A DNA stretch of 64,000 nt from Nocardioides thalensis (lineage in GTDB: Bacteria > Actinomycetota > Actinomycetes > Propionibacteriales > Nocardioidaceae), in NCBI RefSeq assembly GCF_013410655.1, contig NZ_JACCFP010000001.1:620001-684000 (forward strand), given 5' to 3'. Each line of letters starts with the position of its first letter. Position 1 is the first letter of the stretch. The notes beneath the pieces were generated by a model that was not told the origin of the DNA, made no database searches, and saw nothing but the letters and a program-made list of their open reading frames with translations. This document shows, one piece after another, positions 1 through 8,416 of this stretch. The position numbers and the translations under genes were made by a program.

Positions 1-437
1 AGCAGCAGGATCAGCACGAACGCGATCGAGACGATCACGAACGACGCGCCGCGCACGCGCAGGCTCGCGATGCCGATCGGCACGGCGATCGCCGCCGTGA
101 TGAGACCTCCGAGCGCCAGCGCGACCCACGGATTCATGTCGACCTCGAGGATCAGCAGCCCGGTCGCGTAGCCGCCGAGTCCGGCGTACGCCGCGTGGCC
201 GAGCGACATGTAGCCGGTGAACCCGCCCATGAAGTTCCAGCCGGTGGCCAGGACGGCGTAGCTCATGATCACGACGCCGACGGACAGGATGAACGGGTTC
301 GCGGCGATCGACGGGAACGAGAGCACGGCTGCCGCGAGGACGACCACGCCGGCGAGCTTGAGCACGATCGCGGCGCCGCCGGAGCGTCGCTGCGTCGCAG
401 CAGTCGCCGGGGTGACGGTGTCAGAAGCGCTGGGCAA
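1..437 (-). CDS. livM: Branched-chain amino acid ABC transporter permease LivM (partial)
   Basis: Inner-membrane permease of a LivFGHMK-type ABC importer. Only the first 145 codons are in the window; the C-terminus lies beyond position 1. The translation shows a basic N-terminus, then hydrophobic helices and the LivM-type stretch GWNFMGGFTGYMSLGHAAY, conserved in this family. The start is a TTG at 437-435, chosen because GGAGG sits five bases upstream and no ATG or GTG fits better. The start overlaps the 3' end of livH by 17 bases, so the two are translationally coupled. The substrate cannot be read from sequence: amino acids, amides and urea are all known for this family. Confidence 0.85.
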   Translation of the reverse strand, partial: MPSASDTVTPATAATQRRSGGAAIVLKLAGVVVLAAAVLSFPSIAANPFILSVGVVIMSYAVLATGWNFMGGFTGYMSLGHAAYAGLGGYATGLLILEVDMNPWVALALGGLITAAIAVPIGIASLRVRGASFVIVSIAFVLILL

Positions 438-1299
438 GACGACCTCCGAAGAATCCCTGGGGGCGCACCATCAGGGTCAGGAACAGGGCGAGGTAGAAGC
501 AGGTCTGGGCCCAGGTCGTGCCGAGCTCGATCTGGAGCAGGCTCTGGCTCAGGCCGAGGACCATGGCCGCGATCGCGGCGCCGGGGATGCTGCCGAGGCC
601 GCCGACGACGATGATCGCCATCAGCGGGCCGATCCAGTGCCAGTGCAGCGAGGGGTAGATCGTCGCGTCCAGCGACAGCGCGGTGCCGCCGATGGCCGCC
701 GTGGCGAGCCCGAGACCGAAGCCGTAGCCGGCCACCCGGTCGGTGTTGATGCCGAGCAGCTCGGCCGCCTCCGGGTGCTGGATCGTCGCGCGGAGCGCCT
801 GGCCGAAGCGCGTCTTCGTCAGGAGCAGGAAGAGCGCGACGAGCGACGCGGCCGCGAGACCGAACGCGATCAGCTTCACCACGGCGATGTTGGCGCCGAG
901 GATCTCGATGTCGCTGCCGCCGTAGGGCAGCCGGATCCGGCGCTGGCTGCCGGACCAGATGTAGCCGAGCAGGCCCTCGATCACCAGCGCGATCGCGAAC
1001 GTCAGCAGCACCGACATCATCGTGAGCGTCGCCGGGCGGAGCCGGCTGATGAGCAGCCGCTGCATGCCGACGCCCACGAGGAAGAACAGCGGGACGGTGA
1101 TGACGAGCGACAGCAGCGGGTCGAGCCCGGTCTCGGTGTTGAAGTACCAGGCGAGGTAGGCGGCGAGGATCAGGAACGCCGAGTGGGCGATCATCACCAC
1201 CCGCATCACGCCGAAGTAGAGGGTCAGGCCGGCGGCCAGGAGGGCGTAGAGCCCTCCCAGCAGCAGGCCGAGGACGATGCTCTGGAGGAGCAGGGACAT
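421..1299 (-). CDS. livH: Branched-chain amino acid ABC transporter permease LivH
   Basis: Second membrane permease of the importer, 292 residues, the normal length for LivH. The N-terminus MSLLLQSIVLGLLLGGLYAL is a typical first helix, and about eight hydrophobic segments follow. Family features include the GxNTDRVAGYGFGLGLATAAIGG region near residues 183-205 and a final VVGGLGSIPGAA cytoplasmic loop. It lies between livK (21 bases upstream) and livM (overlapping) in one operon. The ATPase genes are not in the window and are probably past the left edge. Confidence 0.9.
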   Translation of the reverse strand: MSLLLQSIVLGLLLGGLYALLAAGLTLYFGVMRVVMIAHSAFLILAAYLAWYFNTETGLDPLLSLVITVPLFFLVGVGMQRLLISRLRPATLTMMSVLLTFAIALVIEGLLGYIWSGSQRRIRLPYGGSDIEILGANIAVVKLIAFGLAAASLVALFLLLTKTRFGQALRATIQHPEAAELLGINTDRVAGYGFGLGLATAAIGGTALSLDATIYPSLHWHWIGPLMAIIVVGGLGSIPGAAIAAMVLGLSQSLLQIELGTTWAQTCFYLALFLTLMVRPQGFFGGRLAQRF

Positions 1300-1320
1300 G
1301 GAGAGCTCAGACCTTCCGGG

Positions 1321-2556
1321 TCACCAGGCGGGCTTGTCAGCGATCAGGTCGGCCTCGGCCTGCTCCTCGGGGAGCACGATCCGGATCTCGCCGTCGATCC
1401 ACTGCTGGACCATGTGGGCGCTCTGCGGCCGACCGGCCTCGTCCCACGACAGCGGGCCGACCACGGTCTCGACCTCGTTCTCGTGCAGCCAGTCGATCAT
1501 CGTCTGGTGGCACTCGGGGTCCTCGAGCGCGGACTCCGCGCAGTCGGCGGCCTCGACGGCGGCGGCGAGCACCTGGCCGGTCGTCCAGGCGTTGGCCTGG
1601 TCCTCCGACGGCGCCTCGCCGTAGGTGTCGGTGTAGAACTCGACGAACTCCTGGTTGGACGGGTACTCCGCCTGCGGCGTGTAGCCGGTGGGGGCGAGGA
1701 TGCCCTCGGTCTTGCCGCCGATCGCCTTCTCGAACTCGGGCTCGGTGGGAGCCGTCGAGAACGCGGCCATCTTCGGCTGGTAGTCGAGCTGCTGGAGGGC
1801 GAGGATCAGGTTGACGGCGTCCTGGTACTGCGTGCCGCCGATCACCATGTCGGCGTTGCTGTCGGCGATCTTGGCCGCGATGCTGTCGAAGTTGGTGGTG
1901 TTGGGCGGGTAGACCTCGTCGACGACGATCCGGATGCCCATCTCGTCGAGCTTGTCGCGCAGGCCGTAGGCCGTGCCCATGGCGAACGGGTCGTCCATCG
2001 ACGCGACCGCGACGGTCTTGGGCCGCTCGTTGGCCGGCATCTGCTCGATGTAGTCCGCGAGGTGGTTGTAGTGGTCGTCGGCCACGGCCGGCGCCGCGTA
2101 GAAGAGGTTCTCGAAGCCCTGCTCGAAGACCTCGGGCGCCGCGCCGGCGGGCTCGATGAACACGAAGCCGTAGTCCTGGGCGACCTGCGCCGCCGGGATC
2201 ACGAGGCGGGTGGAGAACGGGCCGACGATGAGGTCGACGCCGTCCTGGTTGATCAGCCGCTCGTAGTCCTGCGCGACCCGCTCGGCGCTGGACTGGTCGT
2301 CCAGGATCTCCAGCTCCACCTGCTTGCCGAGCAGGCCGCCGTTCTCGTTGGTCCACGCGGCCCAGGCCTCGTAGCCGCGCTGGATGCCCTTGCCGGGCTC
2401 GGCGTAGTCGCCGGTCAGCGGCAGCGAGATGCCGATGCGGATCGTGTCGTCGTCTTCTGCGTCGCTCTCCCCGCCGCCGCTGTCGATGCAGCCGGTGAGG
2501 GCGAGGCTGCTGACGAGCGCGAGGGCGGAGAGACGGAGGCTGCTCGGGAACTTCAT
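1321..2556 (-). CDS. livK: ABC transporter substrate-binding lipoprotein, LivK/Leu-Ile-Val-binding type
   Basis: Extracytoplasmic solute receptor that feeds the LivHM permeases. It is 411 residues long with a lipoprotein signal peptide ending in lipobox LTGC (Cys22), followed by an acidic linker. The mature part is a type I periplasmic-binding fold, beginning IRIGISLPLTGDYAEPGKG and continuing with the paired-lobe pattern of the Peripla_BP_6 family. It is first in the operon. A GGAGTG ribosome site precedes the ATG. About 35-60 bases upstream lies a tandem operator-like repeat, so it is probably controlled by the divergent LacI-type regulator. The ligand is unknown; carboxylates or aromatics are as possible as amino acids. 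Confidence 0.88.
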   Translation of the reverse strand: MKFPSSLRLSALALVSSLALTGCIDSGGGESDAEDDDTIRIGISLPLTGDYAEPGKGIQRGYEAWAAWTNENGGLLGKQVELEILDDQSSAERVAQDYERLINQDGVDLIVGPFSTRLVIPAAQVAQDYGFVFIEPAGAAPEVFEQGFENLFYAAPAVADDHYNHLADYIEQMPANERPKTVAVASMDDPFAMGTAYGLRDKLDEMGIRIVVDEVYPPNTTNFDSIAAKIADSNADMVIGGTQYQDAVNLILALQQLDYQPKMAAFSTAPTEPEFEKAIGGKTEGILAPTGYTPQAEYPSNQEFVEFYTDTYGEAPSEDQANAWTTGQVLAAAVEAADCAESALEDPECHQTMIDWLHENEVETVVGPLSWDEAGRPQSAHMVQQWIDGEIRIVLPEEQAEADLIADKPAW

Positions 2557-2588
2557 GACACTCCTCGTGGAGGTACGGCCGGTGGGGC

Positions 2589-2612
2589 GTAAGCGCTTTC
2601 GTAAGCGCTTTC
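2589..2612. promoter_or_regulatory. Tandem LacI-type operator
   Basis: The 12-mer GTAAGCGCTTTC occurs twice in a row, each copy carrying the palindrome AAGCGCTT (2591-2598 and 2603-2610). This CpG-centred palindrome is the usual core of LacI/GalR-family operators. It lies between the divergent livK (start 2556) and lacI-like gene (start 2693), so the neighbouring regulator probably binds here. The pairing is inference. Confidence 0.7.
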
Positions 2613-2692
2613 GGCTACTCTAAGCACGACCGCTCGGATGTGGCAAGGGTCACTTCCGGACATCCAGGACCACGGGGAAGGGGGCCGTCGCC

Positions 2693-3724
2693 GTGTCGAA
2701 GCAGGGAGGGGCGCTGCGGCTGCAGGACGTCGCGACCGCAGCGGGTGTGTCGATCGCGACGGCTTCACGCAGCCTGTCCGGAGCGCCCGGAGTGAGCGAG
2801 TCGGTGGCCGAGCGCGTGCGCGAGGTGGCCCGCCAGATGGGCTATGTGGCCAACCTGCACGCGCGCAGCCTCGCCGCGGGGACCTCGCGGTCCGTCGGCC
2901 TCGTGGTGCACGAGATCGGGGACCCCTACTTCGCCGAGATCGCGAGCGGCGTGCTCCGCGTCGGCGCCGACGAGGGACTCACCGTGCAGATCTGCCACAC
3001 CGGGCGCGACCCCGAGCGCGAGCTGGACCAGATCCGGACGCTCGTGGCCAACCGCGTCGGGGCGATCGTCGTGGCCGGGTCGGGATTCGTCGATCCCGCC
3101 CTCCAGAACGCGGCCCGCACGGACCTCCAGGCCTACCGTGAGGCGGGCGGCCGGGTGGCGGTGATCGGCCGCCACCACCTCGGCGTCGACGCCGTCCTGC
3201 CCGACAACGTCGCCGGCGGTCGCGCCGTCGCCGAGCACCTGCTGGGACTCGGTCACCGGCGCATCGCCGTCGCCACCGGCTGGCAGGGACTGACCACGAT
3301 CGCCGACCGCCTCGCCGGCGTCGCCGAGGCGTTCGCGGCCGAGGGACTCGACTTCGCGGACGTGCCGGTCGTCGAGGTGGCGTTCACCCGCGAGGGCGGG
3401 AAGGTTGCCGCCGAGCGGATCTTGGCCGATCATCCCGACGTGACCGCGGTGCTCGCACTCAACGACGACATGGCGATCGGGGTGCTGTCGGCGCTCCGGT
3501 CCCGCGGCATCGCGGTGCCGGAGCGGATCTCGGTGACCGGTTTCGACGACGTCGCGGTGGCCCAGGACCTGGCGCCGTCCCTGACCACGATCCGGCTCCC
3601 GATGAGCGAGATGGGCGCGCTCGCGCTCGAGCTGGCGCTGAAGCCGCCCGCCGGCAGGCCGCGGCGCCGTACGACCGGGCACGAGCTGGTCGTCCGCGAC
3701 TCCTCCGGGCCGCCCCCGGCATGA
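2693..3724 (+). CDS. LacI-family transcriptional regulator
   Basis: 343-residue LacI/GalR regulator. Residues about 8-30 hold the helix-turn-helix (LQDVATAAGVSIATASRSLS), followed by the hinge helix region ANLHARSLAAGTS. A periplasmic-binding-like effector domain (residues about 65-340) includes the family stretch DNVAGGRAVAEHLLGLGHRRIAV and a conserved late DDVAVAQDLAPSLTTIR. The GTG start at 2693 has a G-rich ribosome site upstream. It diverges from the liv operon and its stop overlaps the glycerate kinase start by four bases. It therefore probably controls both uptake and the kinase. The effector is unknown. Confidence 0.9.
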   Translation: MSKQGGALRLQDVATAAGVSIATASRSLSGAPGVSESVAERVREVARQMGYVANLHARSLAAGTSRSVGLVVHEIGDPYFAEIASGVLRVGADEGLTVQICHTGRDPERELDQIRTLVANRVGAIVVAGSGFVDPALQNAARTDLQAYREAGGRVAVIGRHHLGVDAVLPDNVAGGRAVAEHLLGLGHRRIAVATGWQGLTTIADRLAGVAEAFAAEGLDFADVPVVEVAFTREGGKVAAERILADHPDVTAVLALNDDMAIGVLSALRSRGIAVPERISVTGFDDVAVAQDLAPSLTTIRLPMSEMGALALELALKPPAGRPRRRTTGHELVVRDSSGPPPA

Positions 3725-4851
3725 CGGCCGCGCCGCGGGTGCTGGTCGCACCGGACAAGTTCAAGGGCTCGCTGGATGCCGCGGACGTCGCGGCGGCGGT
3801 GGCGCTCGGCATCGGGCGCGTGGCGCCCGGGGCCGTCGTCCGCTGCCTGCCGGTGGCCGACGGCGGCGACGGCACGCTCGCCGCCGCCCTCGCCGGCGGG
3901 TTCGAACGGGTGCCGGTCGAGGTGGCCGGGCCGACCGGTGAGCCGCACCTGTCTGCCTTCGCGCGGAGCGGTGACACCGCGGTCGTCGAGATGGCCGACG
4001 CGTGCGGGCTCGCGCTGCTGCCTCCCGACGCCCTCGCGCCGCTGACCGCCTCGTCGCGCGGGCTCGGCGACGCCGTCGCGGCGGCACTCGAGGCCGGCTG
4101 CCGCGAGATCGTCATCGGCATCGGCGGCAGCGCCAGCACCGACGGAGGCAGCGGGATGCTGGCCGCGCTGGGCGCCCGCGCGCTCGGGGCGGACGGTACG
4201 CCGATCGCCGACGGGGGCGCCGCGTTGGCCGACGTCGCCGACCTGGACCTCGCTGGGCTGCACCCGGGTCTCCGCGAGGCGCGGGTCGTCGTGGCCTGCG
4301 ACGTGGACAACCCGCTGCTCGGGGCGCGCGGCGCCGCTGCTGTCTACGGCCCGCAGAAGGGCGCCGGCCCGGCCGACGTCGCGCGGCTCGAGGACGCCCT
4401 GGCGCGGTGGGCCGACGTCGTCGGCGCCACCACCGGGCAGGATCTCCGGGACGCCGCCGGGGCAGGAGCGGCCGGCGGCGTCGGGTTCGCGGCGCTCGCC
4501 GTCCTCGGCGCGGAGCTGCGTCCCGGCATCGACCTCGTGCTCGACCTGGTCGGCTTCGACGAGGCGGTCGCCGGGTGCGACCTCGTGGTCACGGGCGAAG
4601 GCGCGCTCGACGAGCAGAGCCTCAACGGCAAGGCGCCGATCGGAGTCTCCACGCGGGCGCGCGCCGCCGGTGCCGAGGTCGTTGCGGTGTGCGGCCAGCT
4701 CTCGCTCGACGACGCCGCCCTGCACGGGGCGGGCATCGCCGCGGCGTACGCGCTGACCGAGGTGGAGCCGGACGTCGCCACCTGCATCCGGGAGCCGGCG
4801 CCCATCCTGGAGCGGCTCGGGGAGCGGATCGCGGGACGGCACCTGTCCTGA
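3721..4851 (+). CDS. glxK: Glycerate kinase, type I (GlxK/GarK family)
   Basis: 376-residue kinase of the GlxK/GarK fold, which phosphorylates D-glycerate to 2-phosphoglycerate (or 3-phosphoglycerate in some members). The N-terminus has the diagnostic [17 protein letters not shown]. Further family blocks are [32 protein letters not shown] and [15 protein letters not shown]. The start overlaps the LacI-type gene stop (ATGA), so it belongs to the same transcript. The pairing with a Liv-type transporter suggests a small-acid degradation route, but no enzyme here names the starting compound. Confidence 0.9.
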   Translation: MTAAPRVLVAPDKFKGSLDAADVAAAVALGIGRVAPGAVVRCLPVADGGDGTLAAALAGGFERVPVEVAGPTGEPHLSAFARSGDTAVVEMADACGLALLPPDALAPLTASSRGLGDAVAAALEAGCREIVIGIGGSASTDGGSGMLAALGARALGADGTPIADGGAALADVADLDLAGLHPGLREARVVVACDVDNPLLGARGAAAVYGPQKGAGPADVARLEDALARWADVVGATTGQDLRDAAGAGAAGGVGFAALAVLGAELRPGIDLVLDLVGFDEAVAGCDLVVTGEGALDEQSLNGKAPIGVSTRARAAGAEVVAVCGQLSLDDAALHGAGIAAAYALTEVEPDVATCIREPAPILERLGERIAGRHLS

Positions 4852-4918
4852 CCGCGGCGCGGGCGACTTCCGCTGGGATTCGGGCGGGCGCGGCGCCGCG
4901 CCGTACCCTTTTCCCGTC

Positions 4919-6427
4919 ATGAGCACCGCACGCACGTACGAGGTCCGCACCTACGGGTGCCAGATGAACGTCCACGACTCCGAGCGCCTCGGCGGGCTGC
5001 TCGAGGAGGCGGGGTACGTCGCCGCTCCCGAAGGGGAGCAGGCCGACGTCGTCGTGTTCAACACCTGCGCCGTTCGTGAGAACGCGGACAACAAGCTCTA
5101 CGGCAACCTCGGGCACCTCGCGCCGATCAAGGCGAAGCGGCCGGGGATGCAGATCGCCGTCGGCGGCTGCCTCGCGCAGAAGGACCGCGCCACGATCACG
5201 AGCAAGGCGCCCTGGGTCGACGTCGTGTTCGGCACCCACAACATCGGCTCGCTGCCGGTCCTGCTGGAGCGCGCCCGCGTGCAGGAGGAGGCGCAGGTCG
5301 AGATCCTCGAGTCGCTCGAGGTGTTCCCGTCGACGCTGCCGACCAAGCGCGAGTCGGCGTACGCCGCCTGGGTGTCGGTGTCGGTCGGCTGCAACAACAC
5401 CTGCACGTTCTGCATCGTGCCGAGCCTGCGCGGCAAGGAGAAGGACCGCCGGCCGGGGGAGATCCTCGCCGAGATCGAGGCGCTGGTCGCCGAGGGCGTC
5501 TCGGAGATCACGCTGCTGGGGCAGAACGTCAACAGCTACGGCGTGGAGTTCGGCGACCGCCAGGCGTTCTCCAAGCTGCTCCGGGCGTGCGGCGAGATCG
5601 ACGGCCTGGAGCGGGTGCGGTTCACCTCGCCCCACCCGGCGGAGTTCACCGACGACGTGATCGCCGCGATGGCCGAGACCCCCAACGTGATGCCGTCGCT
5701 GCACATGCCGCTCCAGTCGGGCTCCGACCGCGTGCTCAAGGCGATGCGCCGCTCCTACCGGCAGTCGAAGTTCCTCGGCATCATCGACCGGGTCCGCGCG
5801 GCGATGCCCGACGCGGCGATCACCACCGACATCATCGTCGGCTTCCCCGGCGAGACCGAGGAGGACTTCCAGGCGACGCTCGACGTCGTGCGCGCGGCGC
5901 GGTTCTCCGGCGCGTTCACGTTCCAGTACTCCAAGCGCCCCGGCACCCCGGCCGCCGTGCTCGACGACCAGGTGCCGCCGGAGGTCGTGAAGGACCGCTA
6001 CCAGCGGCTGGTGGACCTCCAGAACCAGGTCTCCTGGGACGAGAACCGCGCCCAGGAGGGCCGCGTGCTCGAGCTCCTCGTCTCCGAGGGCGAGGGCCGC
6101 AAGGACGCCGGCACCGGACGGATGTCGGGCCGGGCGCCGGACAACCGGCTGGTGCACTTCAACGCCGGCGGGGTTTCGAGGCTCGGCGCTGGGGCGCCTC
6201 GCACCTCAACCAACGGCGTGCGCCCCGGCGACATGGTCACCGTCCGGATCACTCGCGGCGCGCCCCACTACCTCGAGGCGGACGGCGACGTGCTCGACGT
6301 CCGCCGTACCCGCTCCGGCGACGCGTGGGAGCGCCGCACCGCGGAGCCGACCCCTTCCGCCGTCGGGCTCGGCATGCCGGCCGTCGGCGTCCCGGCTCCG
6401 CTGCCGGACGCCCCGGTCTGCGGCTAG
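4919..6427 (+). CDS. miaB: tRNA-2-methylthio-N6-dimethylallyladenosine synthase MiaB
   Basis: Radical-SAM methylthiotransferase that adds the 2-methylthio group to i6A37 of tRNA, working after MiaA. 502 residues. The N-terminal domain holds the cluster cysteines C14, C50 and C84. The radical-SAM motif CNNTCTFC gives C158, C162 and C165. A TRAM RNA-binding domain lies at the C-terminus. Residues about 418-432 ([15 protein letters not shown]) are translated from a short palindromic repeat inserted in frame in the TRAM region; ordinary MiaB should lack them. Downstream miaA, dapF and hflX complete the usual actinobacterial order, here spread out by extra genes. Confidence 0.96.
   Translation: MSTARTYEVRTYGCQMNVHDSERLGGLLEEAGYVAAPEGEQADVVVFNTCAVRENADNKLYGNLGHLAPIKAKRPGMQIAVGGCLAQKDRATITSKAPWVDVVFGTHNIGSLPVLLERARVQEEAQVEILESLEVFPSTLPTKRESAYAAWVSVSVGCNNTCTFCIVPSLRGKEKDRRPGEILAEIEALVAEGVSEITLLGQNVNSYGVEFGDRQAFSKLLRACGEIDGLERVRFTSPHPAEFTDDVIAAMAETPNVMPSLHMPLQSGSDRVLKAMRRSYRQSKFLGIIDRVRAAMPDAAITTDIIVGFPGETEEDFQATLDVVRAARFSGAFTFQYSKRPGTPAAVLDDQVPPEVVKDRYQRLVDLQNQVSWDENRAQEGRVLELLVSEGEGRKDAGTGRMSGRAPDNRLVHFNAGGVSRLGAGAPRTSTNGVRPGDMVTVRITRGAPHYLEADGDVLDVRRTRSGDAWERRTAEPTPSAVGLGMPAVGVPAPLPDAPVCG
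6172..6212 (-). repeat. Palindromic repeat family B, in frame inside miaB
   Basis: A 41-bp element starting GGTTTCGAGGCTCGGCGC and ending CGCACCTCAACCA, almost the exact reverse complement of the element at 35472-35512. It lies wholly inside miaB and adds about 14 codons without a stop or frameshift. A relative is at 23790-23829. Confidence 0.85.
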
Positions 6428-6442
6428 CCCCTGGACTGCCGG

Positions 6443-6461
6443 CCCGCCTGTGGAGGGCGGG
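6443..6461 (+). terminator. Weak hairpin after miaB
   Basis: CCCGCC and GGCGGG form a 6-bp stem around a 7-base loop, 16 bases past the miaB stop. There is no T-tract. It could be a modest terminator or simply GC-rich coincidence. Confidence 0.35.
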
Positions 6462-6495
6462 TACGCCGGGTTCACCTGGGTGCCAGCCTGTCGGG

Positions 6496-7149
6496 GTGTC
6501 CCCGTTCCTGCGCCCCGATGCCCCCGGCCTCGAAGACATCCTCGCGGACGGCGCCGTCGCAGTCCTGGCCGAGCGCGGTGCCGCCGGCCTCAACCTCGCG
6601 GCGGTCGCGCGCTGGATGGGCGTGACCAAGCAGTCGCTGAGCCAGCGCCTCGCCGACCCGGCGGGCGCGCGCCACCGCTTTCTGCAGCTGACCGTGCTCA
6701 CGTACGGCGACCGGTGGTTGGCCTGGACCCGGGCAGCATGGGCGGAGGACCCACCGATGCCCGCCCTGCCCGCGACGGACGACGAAGTGCTCGGTGTCCG
6801 AGTCTGGTCGGGCCTGGCCGAGCTTGCGCGCGGAGAGGCTGCCGCCGGCAACCCCGACCCCGCCGCCGCGGTGTCGGCGGTGCAGTCGGAGGAGCGGGAG
6901 ATGACGCGGCATCGACTGAGCACGTGGATGCGTGCGTATCCGGACGACGATGACGTCACCGAGCTGTGCGCGTTGGTTGACGGCCTGCGGCTGGGGCTGG
7001 CGGCTCTGGTGCCGGATGTCTCCCTCGACGTGGCTCGGCGGGTGGTGGCGCGGCGGTTGCAGTCCGTGCGGCCGGCTGCGCCGCGGTACTCACGGTTCAA
7101 GCAGCAGAGACGAGGGAGCGTCGCGGTTGGTCGCGCGCGGGCCGGCTGA
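6496..7149 (+). CDS. TetR-like transcriptional regulator
   Basis: 217-residue protein. Residues about 10-50 have the shape of a TetR DNA-binding domain (AVLAERGAAGLNLAAVARW then GVTKQSLSQRL), followed by an all-helical C-terminal part without recognisable ligand signature. The GTG start at 6496 is preceded only by a weak GGGG ribosome site; an earlier start would overlap the miaB end. The C-terminal tail is basic. A perfect 26-bp palindrome lies 18 bases after the stop. The regulated gene is not evident. Confidence 0.7.
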   Translation: MSPFLRPDAPGLEDILADGAVAVLAERGAAGLNLAAVARWMGVTKQSLSQRLADPAGARHRFLQLTVLTYGDRWLAWTRAAWAEDPPMPALPATDDEVLGVRVWSGLAELARGEAAAGNPDPAAAVSAVQSEEREMTRHRLSTWMRAYPDDDDVTELCALVDGLRLGLAALVPDVSLDVARRVVARRLQSVRPAAPRYSRFKQQRRGSVAVGRARAG

Positions 7150-7167
7150 CGGTCACGCCGCGTGATG

Positions 7168-7193
7168 TGCCTTGACTGACGTCAGTCAAGGCA
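7168..7193. promoter_or_regulatory. Perfect 26-bp palindrome, operator-like
   Basis: TGCCTTGACTGAC followed by its exact reverse complement GTCAGTCAAGGCA, with no loop. TetR-family operators often have this TTGAC...GTCAA form. It follows the TetR-like gene rather than preceding it, so it may instead act as a terminator stem or be a remnant promoter. Confidence 0.5.
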
Positions 7194-7311
7194 GGAAACC
7201 CGCCGCCCGAGCGCGGCGACCGAGCCCAAGCGGCCTCTCTCGTGCCCAGCCGTCTGAACCGCAACCACCTGCGACCTCGCACCTAATCGGCACCGGCCGT
7301 TGAGGCCGGGA

Positions 7312-7572
7312 TCAGGCCGGCGACTCCTCGTCCGGCCTCGGCTCCGCCTCACCCTTGGTCGCCTGGGTGTCGGTGTCCTCGGTCTCCTCGAGCTCTTCCT
7401 GCACGTCGTCCGGTACCGGTGGCTCGGTCGCCGGCACCAAGTCGCGCGGCAAGGGATGGTCGCCGGCCGTCGCCGCGCCGTCACCGCCGACGCCGCCGAT
7501 CGCGTTCGGGCCGCCCGGTGGTGGCTGGGGCGGCTCGACCGTCGGGGTCGGCCGCTTCGTCTCGTCGCTCAT
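7312..7572 (-). CDS. Small proline-rich acidic protein
   Basis: 86 residues with no recognised domain. The N-terminal half is rich in Pro and Gly (TVEPPQPPPGGPNAIGG), and the C-terminal half is strongly acidic (about 20 Glu/Asp), so it is probably disordered. A good GGAAGGGGAG ribosome site lies before the ATG, which supports it as a real gene. It lies downstream of the Nudix gene on the same strand, 68 bases away, and could share its transcript. Function unknown. Confidence 0.6.
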   Translation of the reverse strand: MSDETKRPTPTVEPPQPPPGGPNAIGGVGGDGAATAGDHPLPRDLVPATEPPVPDDVQEELEETEDTDTQATKGEAEPRPDEESPA

Positions 7573-7640
7573 CGCTCCCCTTCCTCACGTCCTGGACAAG
7601 AGGTAGCCACTCGGCCGGATCGCAACCGGCTGTGGCGCGG

Positions 7641-8135
7641 TCAGAAGCCGAAGTGCGTCAGTGGTGGGAGGGTGCCCGCCCGGAGTCCCTCGAGCACGAC
7701 CAGCTCGTGCGGCACGACCGGGTCGGGCAGGTCATCCAGCCGGAACCAGCGCAGGTCGGCGCACTTGGCCGGCTCGACGATGCGCGGCTCGCCCGACCAG
7801 CCGCGGGCGGTGAAGAAGAAGTCGACCCGCTCGTCGATCGGCAGGTCGCGGGCGGTGCGCTGCATGGCGGTGGCGAAGCGGAGGTCGAGGTCGTCGACCG
7901 CGATCTCCTCGCGGCACTCGCGACGGGCGGCGTCCTCGGCGGTCTCGCCGCGCTCGACGTGGCCGGCGCCAGCGGCCGCCCAGTGCTCGTCCATGTAGCC
8001 GGTGCCGCGCCGGAGCTGGAGCAGCACCTCGGTGGCGGCGTCCCCGCCGGCGTGCGACTCCCTCAGCAGGAAGACGTACGCGGCGGGGACGATCGCGAAC
8101 CGGAGCTTGCCGGTAGCGGGGTCGTGGATCGACAA
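7641..8135 (-). CDS. Nudix (NUDIX) hydrolase
   Basis: 164-residue pyrophosphohydrolase of the Nudix superfamily. The Nudix box lies near residues 58-80: GHVERGE, seven residues, then RECREEIAV, matching GX5EX7REUXEEXGU except Ala in place of the last Gly. The metal-binding REcrEE is intact. Cytosolic and of normal length. It starts two bases beyond the end of the small antitoxin-like gene on the same strand, so the two are probably co-transcribed. The substrate (nucleotide sugar, damaged nucleotide, diadenosine polyphosphate) cannot be told from sequence. Confidence 0.88.
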   Translation of the reverse strand: MSIHDPATGKLRFAIVPAAYVFLLRESHAGGDAATEVLLQLRRGTGYMDEHWAAAGAGHVERGETAEDAARRECREEIAVDDLDLRFATAMQRTARDLPIDERVDFFFTARGWSGEPRIVEPAKCADLRWFRLDDLPDPVVPHELVVLEGLRAGTLPPLTHFGF

Positions 8136-8137
8136 GC

Positions 8138-8335
8138 TCAGCTGATGTCGTCGTTCTTGCCGTCGAGACCGTCGAGCGCGTCCTTGGCCTTGTCGACGCC
8201 GACGTCGACCTTGTCGCCGAGACCGGTCTTGTCGCCGATCAGGTCGCCGGCCTTGTCGAGGCCGTCGCCGATCTTGTCGCCCTGGCTGTCGACGGCGTCG
8301 GCCAGCTTGTCCTTGGCGTCATCGAGAAATCCCAC
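8138..8335 (-). CDS. Small antitoxin-like helical protein (Rv0909/MT0933 type)
   Basis: 65-residue highly charged protein with repeating Asp/Lys-Gly heptads (DKIGDGLDKAGDLIGDKTG), of the kind annotated in actinobacteria as MT0933-like antitoxin. No toxin gene is adjacent, so that label is only a family name here. The GTG start at 8335 was chosen because AAGGGGGAA lies upstream. It is first on its strand, divergent from miaA, and is followed two bases later by the Nudix gene. The sequence suggests an amphipathic, possibly stress-protein-like helix. Confidence 0.7.
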   Translation of the reverse strand: MGFLDDAKDKLADAVDSQGDKIGDGLDKAGDLIGDKTGLGDKVDVGVDKAKDALDGLDGKNDDIS

Positions 8336-8416
8336 GAGAAGTTCCCCCTTGCTGGTGGCGGCGACCCCGGTGGGCCGCTCACGCGACACCCTATTGCCGT
8401 TGGGAGACTGGGGGCC

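Noticed and set aside
265..2592. 775-codon open frame antisense to the liv operon
   Set aside because: It is a GC-driven shadow: low-complexity Arg/Gly/Asp-rich translation opposite three clear transporter genes.
4622..6157. Long minus-strand frame opposite miaB
   Set aside because: The composition is biased and no domain is present; miaB on the plus strand has all catalytic cysteines.
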